Source: Terfezia claveryi (lineage: Eukaryota > Ascomycota > Pezizomycetes > Pezizales > Pezizaceae). Taken from it: a stretch of DNA of 64,000 bases. How positions within the stretch are numbered: the stretch's first letter is position 1; each line of letters opens with the position of its first letter. The notes beneath the pieces are model-generated. The model had not been told where the DNA came from. It ran no database searches and saw only the letters and a list, made by a program, of their open reading frames with translations. The DNA lies in assembly GCA_015179025.1 (NCBI GenBank), contig WHUX01000054.1, positions 248,001-312,000 of the forward strand, given 5' to 3'. The position numbers and the translations under genes are program-made. Shown in pieces: positions 45,048 through 57,500 of the stretch.

Positions 45048-46036
45048 CATGGGGATTGAGCAAGGGGTATATGATATTTGGCTGTGTAGTTTTTTTTTTT
45101 TGTTGCTTCTGCAGGAGGGGTAGGTGGGGAGGTTATGTTATATGTTTTGGTTTGGCGTTGGAGAGATTTTTTGTTCCTGTTTGGATTGGATTGAATTGGA
45201 ATGAATTGGATTGGATGCTTTTTTTATTATTATTATTATTTTTTTTTTTTTCGATATAGTTGAATTGCATAGGGGTAAAAAAAAATTTAAAAATAAAAAT
45301 AAACTTGTGAGTGGTTGAGTGATAGTAGTACGTACAGTACATAACTACTTCTTCTTTTTTCTTTTTAAAAGATAACTTAATAGACAAATATTCCTCCCCC
45401 TCCTTCGAAAATGGCTGGTTGTGAAAGTTAGAAGCCTTTAATTTTGTATCAACTCAGGAACCCATGCATTTCTGTTGACTTGCATACTACTTATGTGGCA
45501 GCCTGACAGGCTCCCCTTTTTCCTAGTCAACCGTGGCATCTACAGGATACATTAGTTAAACTATTTCCAGACTACATGCTACAGAGATATCGGGAATCAT
45601 AGTAATACGTTTATATTTGAAGTTCGTGGCTTTCGGTTTGTTCTAGGTCTTCGGAATCATCAGTTGTGAAGAGGTAAAGGCTCGACATTTTGTGCTGAGT
45701 AAGTCGGTTCCTTGTTGCCGGCACCATAGGCACCTGATTCCTTGTTAAAACGCCTGGAGAAACAAATCCGCGGCCAACCAAACGAAATCCGCGGGCTCAA
45801 CGTCGCCGACGCCACCCGAGCTCGTCATAGGCGAAAGGGCGACGAAAGGCAAAAGGCGGGAGGACTCGGTCCATACCTGCAGGTACAGTTATATATACAC
45901 CCTCATAAATCCAAGACTCATGGTTTCCACTCCCCATTAAACCCACACCACTGTGAGCAGTACTGCCACCGCCAATCCCAATTTCCCCCAATTCCCCCCC
46001 AAATCTCCCCCCAAACCCCCCCCCTCAATTCCCATC
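45048..46036. other. Intergenic interval between E2 and cyanate hydratase
   Basis: Contains poly(T) and (TTA)n runs at 45091-45251 and a TTGGA/TTGAAT mini-repeat at 45181-45217. The last ~100 bases before the start are very C-rich (CCCC and AATTCCCC phrases), a likely leader of the downstream gene. Confidence 0.45.
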
Positions 46037-46573
46037 ATGTCTGACACACTGCAACTCATCCTCTCTGCCAAGTCCCTCAACAACCACACCTTCACGAGTC
46101 TTGCCTCCCTCCTCCCCTCGCGCAACGAAGTCAGCACCGCCTCCCTCCTGCTCTCGCGGCATCCGCCTCCCTCCCCAACCGAAATCAATACCCTCTCCAC
46201 GGCCCTCCAAATCAGTGAAGACATTCTCGTGGAATACTTTTCCTCCACCCCTGACCGCGGGGCAACTGCGCTCGAGATGCCCCCAAGGGAGCCGCTCATG
46301 TACCGTCTGTACGAGGCGGTCATGAATTATGGAAAGGCATACAAGGCGATCATGAACGAGATGTTTGGGGATGGGATCATGAGTGCGATTGCGTTCAAGA
46401 CCGATGTGGCCAAGGAGGTTGTGGTGGATCCCGAGACGGGGGTGGAGAGTACTTGGGCGGTGATTACGATGAAGGGGAAGTGGTGAGTTTTGCAGACTGT
46501 CCTTGTTTATTTGCACTTGTACGTGTCGAAGTGTGCTAATGGATAACTTAGGTTGCCGTACACAAAGTTTTAA
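46037..46573 (+). CDS. cyn1: Cyanate hydratase (cyanase)
   Basis: Catalyses bicarbonate-dependent breakdown of cyanate to CO2 and ammonia in the cytoplasm. Exons 46037-46482 and 46552-46573 encode 155 residues, the normal length of fungal cyanases; the last exon only supplies the conserved end ...KGKWLPYTKF. The N-terminal part is a helix-turn-helix-like bundle. The catalytic C-terminal domain is intact: MYRLYE carries the Arg and Glu, and FGDGIMSAI carries the Ser, corresponding to E. coli Arg96, Glu99 and Ser122. The start at 46037 is chosen because it gives the family N-terminus; an upstream in-frame start at 45953 would add an unusual Pro-rich stretch. Confident. Confidence 0.95.
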
Positions 46574-48162
46574 ATTATACTCCTATCTATACTATTTTTT
46601 AGCTATAGTTAGCAGAGTAGATAGATAGGTAGATACTGTTCTCGTGCCCAGGAGGCAAAATAAAAGTAGCAAAAAGTTTTTTCCGCAGATCAAACATTTC
46701 TTATGACTTGTTGAGTGGTTCTAGTCTCGATCAGACCCTCGTAACGCAATCTATTTTATCGATCCCAGGGAATATTGATGTTAGTCTGGTTGGCACAAGC
46801 CATTGATATATCTGATACCCCGGCCCTTGATAGGATACTACACATGCATAGTCCTTCATATAGGAACTCCTATAGCCTACCATGTCCCCCAGCAATGAGG
46901 AATTTTATGCTGCTTAATATGCAGCTATAACCTATAGCTTCCACGTCGGTTCAAAAGGGCGGAGTACTTGCCAAAGAGAGATGAATCAGGAATGAGCTTT
47001 AGATAACTAGTCGTGGTTGGTGAGAAGCGAGTTCGATTTGATATGAAAAGTAGCTATATCGAATATCCAATATACTGTATGGCAAATCTGAGCATTGAAT
47101 AATGTATGTAAGCAAAAATATATTAGGGAATAGATACAATAGACGGTAGTGTTTTGGCACAAGACTCGCATCGTGGGAAGTACATGCAATCCCAGGATGC
47201 GGAGAGCTCAAGGATACTTATGTAGATAGCAATCAGAACAGGATCCGGAGTAAACCTGTTGCAGAGGAACAGGATTCAAAGGATCTCCCGTATTATGCAA
47301 TGCTTCTGCTTTCTGACTAGCACCAAGTGCCTAGACCCCTCCCCATCGGTCAGCATTGCACTACGGTACACAGCAACTGAATTTCAACTCACAAACCGTA
47401 ATCCTCAGTACAGTAGGCCTTATAGAACAGCGCATGGGATATTAATATTCTGCAATAGGTACTGTACGTACAGTATGTAGTTAGCACAGCACATAATTGT
47501 ATCATACTCATTGCATTTTCTACAATTATCTGATTCTGCCCCAAAGAAGTACGTACCAACGGCCCCATCCACTGCCGTAAAGTGTTTTTGCTTGTTTTCA
47601 ACGGTGGTTTTAAAAGCCATTGGGCCCATGGAAGAAAGCCTAATTCCAGTTCACTCTGCCTGTACATGGAGCAAGTACCTAAGGTTCCATAAAATTTATG
47701 AAATCGACAAACGTTAAAGTCCGGTTCAAAAATATCTCTGACACTTCAATGTTGTTCTTATAATAATTTGTGGAGTTTTAGGATTTTCATTGCAGTGCAA
47801 AGAGGCACATAATGAACCCCACGAACATATACTTTTTTTGGATTTAGTGACCATATTATACCAAAAGACCCAGTGGTATTACGTAGAGGTATGTATATGT
47901 GATTAAACAAAGAAACCCGTAAGTATGAAAATGCGCCCGAGATGCCAAAAAATAGAAGTACAAAATAAATAAAAAAAACAGATAAAGAAACCACGTCCTC
48001 AAGTCACAATAAACAAATCACACCAAGCAATCGAGTATCGTTTCTCACCTCAGCCCCCCAGCCTCCATTCCGGCCAGTTCACCGCCGAAAACCTCAACGG
48101 TGGAATTACCACCCTCCCAACCCCGATCTCCACTTCCGACCACCCATCGTCACTTTCTCCAT
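46574..48162. other. Gene-free interval
   Basis: Includes a TAGTCTGGTTGGCACAAG motif at about 46783 and short AT repeats. Short frames at 47389-47717 on both strands have no recognisable domains. Confidence 0.4.
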
Positions 48163-49137
48163 CTACTTCCTCAGAGACTTTACAAACGAATACCCCTCCG
48201 GTAACCCCTTTCCCTTCTTCAACGCATCCAACTTTGCGCTCGCATTCTGTACCTCGCTCATCCCGAACCTTCCCCCCGTGGCGGCATTAACACCCTTCTC
48301 AGCTTGTGCCTCGACGGCAGCAGTGACTTTGTTAACGCCCCACTCTGCCGTGACGATAGCACATACTCCCAGCATGGAAACCGTGACAAGAGCAAACACT
48401 GTCCATCCAAAACACAAATCCGTACGCCCGATATGAACCTGAATAGCGTCAACCGTGACTTTGTCAATAATAGTTGATACAGAGCTCGAGATCACCCCGG
48501 CAAGAACCATTGCTCCCAAAGATGAAACCGCTGCGATAGCCAAACACCCGGCGGCGACCTTCTTTGTCCAAGCCGGCATAGTAATTGGGATAGGAACAGC
48601 ATTGACAATCACCATGATCCATGCGACCGCCGTCGAACTGACACAAAGCCAAAACGGCAAAGACCAAACAATCTTATCTTTGTACATATCCGCAATCTCC
48701 ACGAGCTGGAGTGGATCCTTTCCAATATCCTGGGTAGAAAGCTTCGCTGCGTTGTAGGCACACTCCCAGCCATGACTAGTATCAACGCAAAGACCCCTGT
48801 AGCCAACACGAATCTCGCTGAAGGTCGGCTGCTCAGAATCGCGCTTGCTGAAGGGATTTAATTTGTCGATGGTGTCGTGGACTTTGTCCTTGGTATCGGT
48901 GATTTTGTCTTTGGCGGAGTAAATTGATTCGAGAGTCTTGTAGAACTCTGAGTTGGTGTTGTATTTGAACGAGACGAGGTACCAGTTCCGGAGGGTGGCG
49001 GAGGGGCTGGTAGAGCCGGCGAGAATGAGGGAGTTGAAGATGAGAGAGAGAGTGAGGCAGAGGAGGGAGAACAGAAAGACTGGGCGAGAGAGGCTAGAAG
49101 TCCCGAACCTGCTGAAGGCTGCACTTGCGATGCGCAT
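48163..49137 (-). CDS. Fig1-family membrane protein
   Basis: 324 residues, single exon. Fig1 proteins support calcium influx and membrane fusion during mating and hyphal growth. Four membrane segments are visible (about residues 20-41, 158-181, 193-217 and 241-263). The large first loop holds the family motif VGYRGLCVDTSHGWECAYN with C117 and C126, which are the conserved pair of PF12351, and is preceded by a helical Lys/Asp-rich stretch. The C-terminus is cytoplasmic and charged. The minus-strand start at 49137 places a basic N-terminus just before helix 1. Assignment rests on the motif and topology. Confidence 0.75.
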   Translation of the reverse strand: MRIASAAFSRFGTSSLSRPVFLFSLLCLTLSLIFNSLILAGSTSPSATLRNWYLVSFKYNTNSEFYKTLESIYSAKDKITDTKDKVHDTIDKLNPFSKRDSEQPTFSEIRVGYRGLCVDTSHGWECAYNAAKLSTQDIGKDPLQLVEIADMYKDKIVWSLPFWLCVSSTAVAWIMVIVNAVPIPITMPAWTKKVAAGCLAIAAVSSLGAMVLAGVISSSVSTIIDKVTVDAIQVHIGRTDLCFGWTVFALVTVSMLGVCAIVTAEWGVNKVTAAVEAQAEKGVNAATGGRFGMSEVQNASAKLDALKKGKGLPEGYSFVKSLRK

Positions 49138-50004
49138 GTTGGCTGGCTGAAGATGAGAAGAAATAGAAATTTGTAGCTTGATGGTATGAAGAGTTAAAGA
49201 TTTGAGAAATGAAGCTCAAAATAAATGCAGAATGCCTGTTCTGCTGTGAAATCTTAGAAGAATGTACTTGTGTAGAGAAAGAGAAGGGTATCTATCGACA
49301 CAGTCGAGAGGTATGAAAGTAAGGATAAAAGAAAAGGAAAAAAGGAAACTCGTAAAAGAACCTGACTTTGTACTTTCTCGACTGATGTGGTCAGAATATC
49401 TCAACAAAGGGATTCAATCGGTGTTTTATATTCCAGCAACCTTATTGAATGAGGTCAACCTAATTGCCCACACCTGAAATGCCGAATAGTGATGATCGTC
49501 ACTTTCGTATTCGCCTTCTCAGCTCGTTTCATGTTGAAGGAGTTTGTGCTTTCAGGAAAGAAGTGTAGTGCAGTTTGAAGTGTCGTGAATGAAGCTCAAC
49601 GGTTGGTTGACGTGAAATGCGTTTAGAAAATGCGTTTGAATGATCGGCGAGAATCGATTGACGTGTCGATCCCTGCATGCATGTGGTGTAGTGTTGCCGA
49701 TCAGAAGGCTAAATGATCCCATTATGAGATATTAAGGGTATTTACTTTTCAAACAACAAGCCATACTAAAATAGACGAGACGCTTTCGGGTATTTTGTTG
49801 TAGGAGGATCCGCGGTGTCGCTTGGCCAATAACGTCTGTTGAATCAACGGAAACTCAAAGAGAGACCATTATACAATAGCCGATGGTATATTGGGCTCGG
49901 CATCTTTGCTCAATTTCCGCGGTTTCAGTTGTAGCCTCCAAATCTCAACTCCATCCCACAGCCCCAGCCCTCTATCGGTTGGCATAGTGTGCAGCTGGAG
50001 CTCG
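49138..50004. other. Intergenic interval
   Basis: 5' flank of the Fig1-family gene followed by unremarkable sequence. A 13-base duplication (CAGCTGGAGCTCGTCA) occurs at 49991-50025 at the edge of the methyltransferase remnant. Confidence 0.45.
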
Positions 50005-50924
50005 TCACAGCTGGAGCTCGTCACAGCTCTCCCTCTCACTCTGATGCTCTGGGTGAAGCTCAGCTCTGCAAAATACCCCTGCTTTCTTCATCAATTTTGT
50101 GAGTTTTCCAATTCTAATCATCTCACATGCAAAACCCATTTCTCTTGCCTGCTGTAATGCTCCATCAACAAGACCCCCGTCCCTCCTTTCCAATGACAGG
50201 AAAATTAGTGGATACAGAGTTTTCTTCGAATGCGGTGATGTCCTTTTGCTCAGAATAGATAATTGATATAATGTCTGCAGGATGGATGGTATGAGGGATC
50301 GTTCATAGATGGTGTCTGATATTATGACAAGATCAAAAGGAGGGCCAATACTATTGCCCTCTGTACGCCCGAGGTCCCCGTTTGTCCTGGGGCTTATCCA
50401 TCTGGTTTCGTCCCAGCGCCATGTAGATGGATCTGCTGTCCAATCAAGAACTTTGACATCAATTTTCCCCGGCTCTATCCTAGAATTCCTGGGGAGCATG
50501 CTGGCAACCAGCGTCTCTACTAATTCTAGATGAGTGTTTATGTTTTTCTCGAGCACCTGCATGATGACCACCGGCAGGTCCGTGGCAACGACATCGATTC
50601 CCAGAGAAGCGAGTACCAGTGCTGCCAGTCCGATCCCAGACCCGAGTTCCACGGCTCTCAGCTTCCTGTTCTGCTTCTTCCCCCCGTGACCGTACAGATC
50701 AGTGAGATATAGTGCCAAGAGCTGCTATGACAGCCATAGTGTGGTGCCTGTTGTTGGTTCATAATCTGCATTGGCGGACTGTGGGGACTCCCGGGGTGGG
50801 AGCCCGATCTCTGGGATAGAGAAGCAACGTGCCAGCTGCTGTCGAGCAGATTAAGGGGATACCTCAAGACCGAGAGTTCCTTGGTGTCTGACGCTGGCTG
50901 GATAACGAAACGCTCCGTGGACAT
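50005..50924 (-). pseudogene. METTL21/RKM5-like protein methyltransferase, broken
   Basis: ATG at 50924 opens MSTERFVIQPASDTKELSVLRY and a Pro-rich stretch. At about 50755 the coding text moves to another frame (DYEPTTGTTLWLS), meets an in-frame TAG at about 50723, and then continues as a long intact frame: ALYLTDLYG, the SAM motif AVELGSGIGLAALVLASLG, VVATDLP, and the post-motif FDLVIISDTIYE, ending at 50005. This order matches the methyltransferase-16 family that methylates lysines of ribosomal proteins or elongation factors. One frame break plus a stop separate the substrate-binding N-terminus from the intact SAM fold. No GT-AG intron that removes both was found, so it is most likely a recent pseudogene; a sequence error is possible. 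Confidence 0.65.
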
Positions 50925-51499
50925 TTTCTGCTTTGGAGTGAGACCACTGTGATAACTCTCGGAGAAATTCGAGGCAAGTTTCCGTGATAGCCTGCCCAGA
51001 CACAATTAACAGAAAAATAATGGAACGTATATGGACTATACTGGGCCTTATATAGTGGAGCAGCTCAAGGAGAGTGAGCCTATATTTTACCAAGATTAGA
51101 AATCCCGAAACTCTGAGCGCAAAAGTATAGTTTGCAGAAAGCATTCCTATTGGCACGATCATTTCTCAAGGCGCAAGGGCACTTCCTCCGTCAATGATGC
51201 CTGGTATGACATAACCGCGTATTCGAGACTGGAGCGGTTGGAATAATGGATGAATTTGGTGTATGAGGAGGACAGAGGAAACCAAAGCGGTCCAGGAAGC
51301 TTTCATGTCACAAAAAGAGATGTAGTTGCGAATTCCGCGTTGGACGGAACGACAATCCTCATCTCAAGGGACCATGGAAAAGGTGGGTGATCAAGAGAGT
51401 CGATCCAGACCAGCGGAATGGCAAACTCAGGGTATTTTTTGATACGCTTGTTGATGTTACATCGATCAAGATGGCAGAATTGTATCAGACGATGCTCGC

Positions 51500-51762
51500 C
51501 CAACAAGCCATGATTTCATTATTCTTCAAGTACAGAGTCTATCGACTAGGATGTGCAACTCTTTCAGAACTTGAACGATGCCCTGGATACTAACTCAGGT
51601 ATTAAGTCCGCACGCACCATCCTCAGCCATTAACCTAGAATATTTCACCAGCTCAAAGCTAGATGCAATGCTACTCATGGTCCCTGCGGTTGAGGTGTAA
51701 ATCCTTCTCAAAGTCTCAATATTATCGATGACGATGTTAGGCGAAAGGACATCGTACTCCAT
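51500..51762 (-). pseudogene. Short coding-like fragment, unidentified
   Basis: From ATG 51762 the minus strand reads MEYDVLSPNIVIDNIETLRR and further helical text for ~55 codons to a stop; coding-like text resumes in another frame (IVQVLKELHILVDRLC). It resembles a decayed small gene. I recognise no family. Confidence 0.25.
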
Positions 51763-52036
51763 TTTCAGGAACGCAATTCATAAACAGTGGAGAACAGCAA
51801 CCATACTTATATTGGAGTTCTACAGGTCAAAGAGTCTTGCACCCAAAATTTAAGACCAACTGGGTTTTGCTGATCCCTGACGACTAACTTAGGTTTTGGT
51901 AAAGTACAATTCCCGCAACGCCTTATTGCAAATACTTACAATTCAAATGGAAAGGGTAGGTAAACCTCATCACAAACAGTAGCACTCCAATTCATGGCGA
52001 AACAAGATGGTAGATTAGAAATTTGACGTATCTTTC

Positions 52037-52813
52037 TTGACATCGTGTTTTTCTTCGCTCTTCGCTATCAAGTTTACTGCGTGGAATCCTCTTGAAAGGA
52101 AATCCACGCATCCTGGAAACTTCAGCTACAGACCCTCTCACCTCAGTGGAGATGCCGTTCTTCCCATGGAAGGGGAGAATGTTCAAGATGATGCGATACT
52201 GGTCCAGAATAAGGCACTGGAAAGCCTCTGTACATCATGCTCACCGTTCAAGTATATATACAGAATACTTTCCTTCGAAGGTAGCTTGTTAACTTTGCTA
52301 ACAAGCAAGCATGTCGAGGACCTGGATTGGGCGTCAAGCAAAAATGCAAGACAAACTTTTCCGGCGATTCAATCAAATCCCCCAAGACTCACATCACGTA
52401 TGACGGTTCTAGTGAGTCTTATTTTCCAAAGGTCACTAGGCTTGAAGGATTCAGATAGGTCGGCAAGCGGCATGGCCAACGAACGTTCAAGTTGCTGCGA
52501 AAAGGCTTTGCAGATAATAATCCCAAAGACGCAGCCTTCAGCAACTGACACTGGGGCACAGGAACCTATTCTCCAGATTGCAGAGTATAATCTGATCAAT
52601 CAGCGGGTACTTCAGCAACAGCTCACTATGGAAGGCTACAACACTCTTGTGGCACAGGAGGGATTCAATTTAATCATGAGTAGCACATTTGAGAAGGCTG
52701 CACCTGACGACGCCCAGGATATCTCGATCGTCCTCCTGGATACAGCCCCCCTTATATATATTATACCATGTGTATGCGTGGCATCCCCGTCAGGCTGCGT
52801 CAAATGTAGCTAG
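52037..52813 (+). pseudogene. Histidine kinase / response regulator remnant
   Basis: The 258-codon frame has weak similarity to hybrid histidine kinases. Around 52434-52460 the text QRSLGLKDSDRSAS resembles the kinase G box (GSGLGL.IS..LA). At 52555-52660 it reads ILQIAEYNLINQRVLQQQLTMEGYNTLVAQ, the start of a receiver domain (normally ILI.EDN.INQ), followed by ISIVLLDT at the phospho-Asp position. The acidic pair is changed (EY for ED), most of the ATPase domain is absent, and the frame ends in unrelated repeat sequence. So it is an old fragment and not a working sensor. Confidence 0.5.
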
Positions 52814-52885
52814 CAGCCCCATTACCTTATTATATAATTATTATCTAATTATAATAATAAGCGGGGCTGCTGATGGGATGCCAGT
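52778..52885. repeat. Hairpin/MITE-like element
   Basis: TGGCATCCC(CGTCAG) at the left and the complement (ctgatGGGATGCCA) at the right, with AGCAGCCCC/GGGGCTGCT inner arms (52815 and 52863) around a core of AT dinucleotides. It terminates the histidine-kinase-like frame. Confidence 0.6.
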
Positions 52886-54523
52886 CATAGAGATAGCTTA
52901 ATAATACGAGCACTGAATTATTTACCTACGAGGCTATTCGGGAGATAGAGGCGGAGGGCAATACAACTAAGCACATATCCATCCGTGCATAGTAATATGG
53001 GTACCCCGAACTAGAATCTTTCATCCACTGTACGTATGCACTGTATATTTTTCGTTCCCAATCCGGTCTTGATACACAGTGGCCACAATGACCAATGCTG
53101 GATGGATCTCACGATTGCAAAGCCCTTCCAGATTGATGATTTGGTGATGTTGCGCGCGCTACTAGCGTTTGTCATGCTATGATGTCGAAACAAAAGTTGA
53201 GTTTGTGCTATTGTTGGGAGCGGGCTAGACACCTCATGTTAGTTGTAATATTGTCCTCCGAGGGTTAATTACTCTGTACTGCGCTTCCAAAAAGCTGTGT
53301 TCGCACAATTTCAAAGCTTCGCCAATCAGTTATCTCTACACGACTCTCTAAACGGCTCGAAATCTCAATATTTAAAAAAATCTCCACTCCAATAGTATGA
53401 GTACCACCCAGTCTATCGGTCAATATTGTGATTGCGGGCTCCGAAATCAAGCAGGAAACCATGTAGTCTGGCGGAAATCATGGGGAACTACTTCCTATAA
53501 TAGTAATGTTCCCGGCAGGCACTTGGAGCTTCCCGCACATAACTCATGACAGCGGTACCAATTCCGTCGCTGAATAGGAGTTTGCGAAGCGCTCAAGAGC
53601 CCTATTCTTCTGGTCCACCACTCAAAAGCACATCCCAGTAAGCTTTTTGCTTAGTCATCAGACATTCGTGACCTGAGGGGCATCCAGCTCAAAGTGGTAC
53701 TGTAACTAGCATACCAACCCAAAAGGGCAACAAGACAAATAGAGTATCTAAGCTAAAACACGATGTAATCGAACAAGCCACAAGTCAAGGGTCACCTCAA
53801 CAATTGCTTCTCTTCTCGCTTCAAGTTGAAATTATAGCCAATACAGGATCCTACTGGAGCATGAGTGAAAAACGCATCTAGACTCTTGATATTCAACGGG
53901 TCCATATCTCAATCCTTCCTTACACTAGCTTATCCTGCATGTCTAGTACCTAAGCACTTATGTATCCACCGCGTCATCCCGCTGTCGTTCCTGCCCCTGC
54001 CTAGCTCTGTTCCATATCTATGCACGTATGTATTCCCAAGATAAGAAAACATATACCGGTATTACAAACATATCTCAGATGATGCGGAGTATTCTGTAGT
54101 CTGATTGGCAGGGTGTTGTGCCAACCATACTAGTAGTCTGGTAACAAAGTATTCTATAATTGGATATCCCCTAGCCCTTTGAAAAGCAACTATCCTGATA
54201 ACCTCAACTATATTATCTCGCCACTACAAACAAGCAAACACGTATCTCGAACTTGATAATAATGAGCTACCACGAGCCTTACAAACTTAGAAACTCAGTC
54301 ACAGCGATGCCCTGTTGTAGATCGAATCGGTGAGACTCTGAAACAGGAAGACAGCAATAAAAATGAAAAAACAAACCGTATACAATGCATCCAACTCCAA
54401 CCATAAACCATGACCAAGGAACTCCAAACACAAAACCATCCGCAACATATCATAGAGAAAACATAACTATTTCAATACTGGCACGATAAGAACAAAGGAA
54501 TGAGACTTCAAGAAAAAGAATTA
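52886..54523. other. Gene-free interval
   Basis: Old sequence with several TAGTCTGG-family motifs (53463, 54096, 54130), including a GTTGTGCCAACC palindrome-like piece. No gene is supported. Confidence 0.4.
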
Positions 54524-57500
54524 TCAAAGGTAGGCTGCAGCGAGGTGCTGCGGAAAGTTGCCTTTTCGTGCATGGCATTTCAGCCATCTAAACGCAGTGT
54601 TATCTCGCACACACTCGGCTGCAACTCTAGGATCATTCCAAAGGTCCAGCTCGCGATGGACTTTGATATCCGAGGGCACTTCTTTGGGATCAGTTCCCCA
54701 ATTGACAAAGAGCTCATCATAGAAGTATCTACCAACGCGGCTTGTAACAGACGATAACTCGTCCCCGATGGTCCCGGCAGGCATCCACACCCAGCATTTG
54801 TGAATGTCGACCAAACCAGCAGACTGCAGGTTGTGGAGGATAGACTTTGAGGGTTGGAGGTCGATATTCCTTCCCTCCCCCTTGTCGTTCGCAGAAAGAG
54901 CTGGGTCAATGATGTTCTCCTCAATCCAAGCTCTAGTCACAGGTCCCATGTTATTGAGCAACGTGTCCACAATTGTCACCTCGATATATCCATCCGGTTT
55001 GAGAACTCGGTGGCACTCTTTGAGGAGTGGTATCCATTCATGCTTCTGCAGAATACGAGGAAGCGCGCGCGCGGTAATGACATCAAAAGAGTTCGATTCC
55101 AGTGGCTGCAGTGACGTGAGTGATTCGGTGAGTACCAGACGGTGGTTTAGTGGCTGCATATGCCGGAGACCATAATTCTCAAAGTACCACTTTGACGTGG
55201 TAATGTTGTATACGAGGGCAGCAGGATACTCATGGGCCAGATGCCATGACCATCCACCCAAAGCTGGCCCGTCCAGGTCCAAAATCCTCATATCATCAAG
55301 CCCGAGGAGCTCGGCATCCGTTTGACCCATGCATAACAAATGATGCCCAGGACTGAACAGGAGACGACCAAAAGACAGCCATTTAGCCGCACTTAGGAAC
55401 CAGACTGCGGACTCGAGTTTCTGCTTCTGATAGTTGAAATCAGCCTCCTCCAATGAGTCATAAAAGGTGATGTCGTCGTGACCGGAAGATTCCTCGTCGT
55501 CAGTTGTGGAATTTTGGGTGACGCTCTGACAGTACCTTCCAATAGATGTAGTGGGAGATGTCGGAGATGTTGGACACGTGGGAGAAGCTTCCTCAGCGAC
55601 AGTTTCCGATACCGAATGAGTCGTGCTGACAGATGAGCCCTTCCGGATCAATCTACCCCGACGAGCAGTACGGTAGGAAGCTATGCTAGGGGCCTTAGGC
55701 CGAGAGAACGAGAATAGCTTGGGGGCTGAGGAATATTCCTCAAGAAGAGAAATGAATGCGTCTAGAAGAATGCTGGATGGGGGTGCAGGTAGGGGGTCGT
55801 GTATGGGGTCCAGTTGGAAGCCCGGTGATGGTGGTGGCCGTGGCGGAGATGACAGTGCTGGTAAAGCAGTTGGAGCAGGATACTCGCAAGCTTGTCCTAT
55901 CAAGGTTTGAATGTTAACGACTGGTAACAGTGGTAAGGAGTGGGTCCGTGGCGAGTATACGACTTTGCCCTTGACTGCCGATGTGGCTTCTAAGTTCGAC
56001 TCTGCTCGGGAAGGTATAGGTTTTAGTTCCACCACAGACACCTCTGGAGTGACCATGGAGGCCCCTCCTATTGGCGTTTTGGGACCAGACGGGGATAAAG
56101 GTATAGAGACATCTGCGGTTTTCTTCGGAGTCTTCTTCTTGGGTGCACAAAACATGGATGTGAAAGCATCCTCATTACCCGCCCGCGATCTCTGGATAGG
56201 AGCGGTGGGCCTTTTGGCCTTGTGCACATCGGTCGAAGTCCGAGAACCCGTGGAGAGAGCCACGGAGAAGTCGGACCCGATTGAGTGACGTCGCCGAGAT
56301 TTCGAACTGCGCGCGGTCTTGGGGCGCTGAAGGTCAACTGGGCCTGCAACTCTTACTTGCTGAAACCTGGCCACGCTGGCATTTTGAGAATATTCTCGGT
56401 GCGACCTCTTGCTTGCGGAACCCGTGGACCCGAAGAGGAACAGATCTGCCATTGTACGCTTTGCAGGTTTGGCGTTGACGTCCTGTTCGCCAGAGGAGAA
56501 TGAGAAATGAGAAATTGACTCGGCAGGATCTGTGTTAGACCGTACCCCGGAAAATGTGGATGCTGACCGTATGGTATCGTTTGAGGTTCGTTGTGCCAGG
56601 ATCGCGGAAGATGCCGAGGACCCAGATGTTATGGTGTGGCGCATGCTGCTTGGGGAGGTTGAGAACTGAGTGTTATGGGAGGCCACGGACTCGCTTCGGC
56701 GATAGATCATGTCACCAGAGACAGACATGGAGCGCGCACGGTCATTGAGGTCCAGGTTATAATTAAAGGTGGGTGCCAGGGAGAGACTGGGTGGGCCAAG
56801 GTCGATATCGACCCGAGGAGTGGCGGAAATTGTGTTGATTATCTCGTCCTCACCAGGTGATATCGGGGACATGCTGGCATCGGAATATGTATTGCTCGAA
56901 CCTGAGGCAGTGCTGAGTTTTCTGTTCCCAGTCCACTTGAAAAAATTGAAATTCTTCTTTGGGCGGCTCGAGGAAGCAGAAGAGCTGGGAAGGTTAAGCG
57001 GGGCGAGGGGCTCTGTCGAGTAAAACTTGGACGATTCTGCAGCAAGACGCGGGCTGTAGCCCTCATCTTCGACCGGTAATGGGGTTGACGTGCGGCTGAT
57101 ATTTTTGTTGCTGAAGTACGAGGAAGACACGGAGTTCTGAGATGTCTCATAGACCTCCATCAGGCGTTTGAGCTCTTTACGAGCTTTTACCTCCACCTTC
57201 ATAGCCTCCCGAGCCATCACACTTTGTGCTTCTTCTTTGTAGACAAGCCTGCCTATATTGTTGCGGTCGAAGATAGTGCCTACTCTGGAGGTCAACCCTA
57301 AGGCATTGACAGGATTCTTGAGATGGGGAGACAAACCCTTGCGGATTGGCTTAGGGGCCGTGCTTCCTCCAGTCATCAACCTCGACAGCTCACTTGAGTG
57401 TGAGCTGCCCCCGTTCGTCCTGCTGCCGGTGCTCCCGCTGCTCACGCTTGCTGACCGGACCAATTTCAAGGATTCACCCGAATCAAGCAGGCCTTCATCC

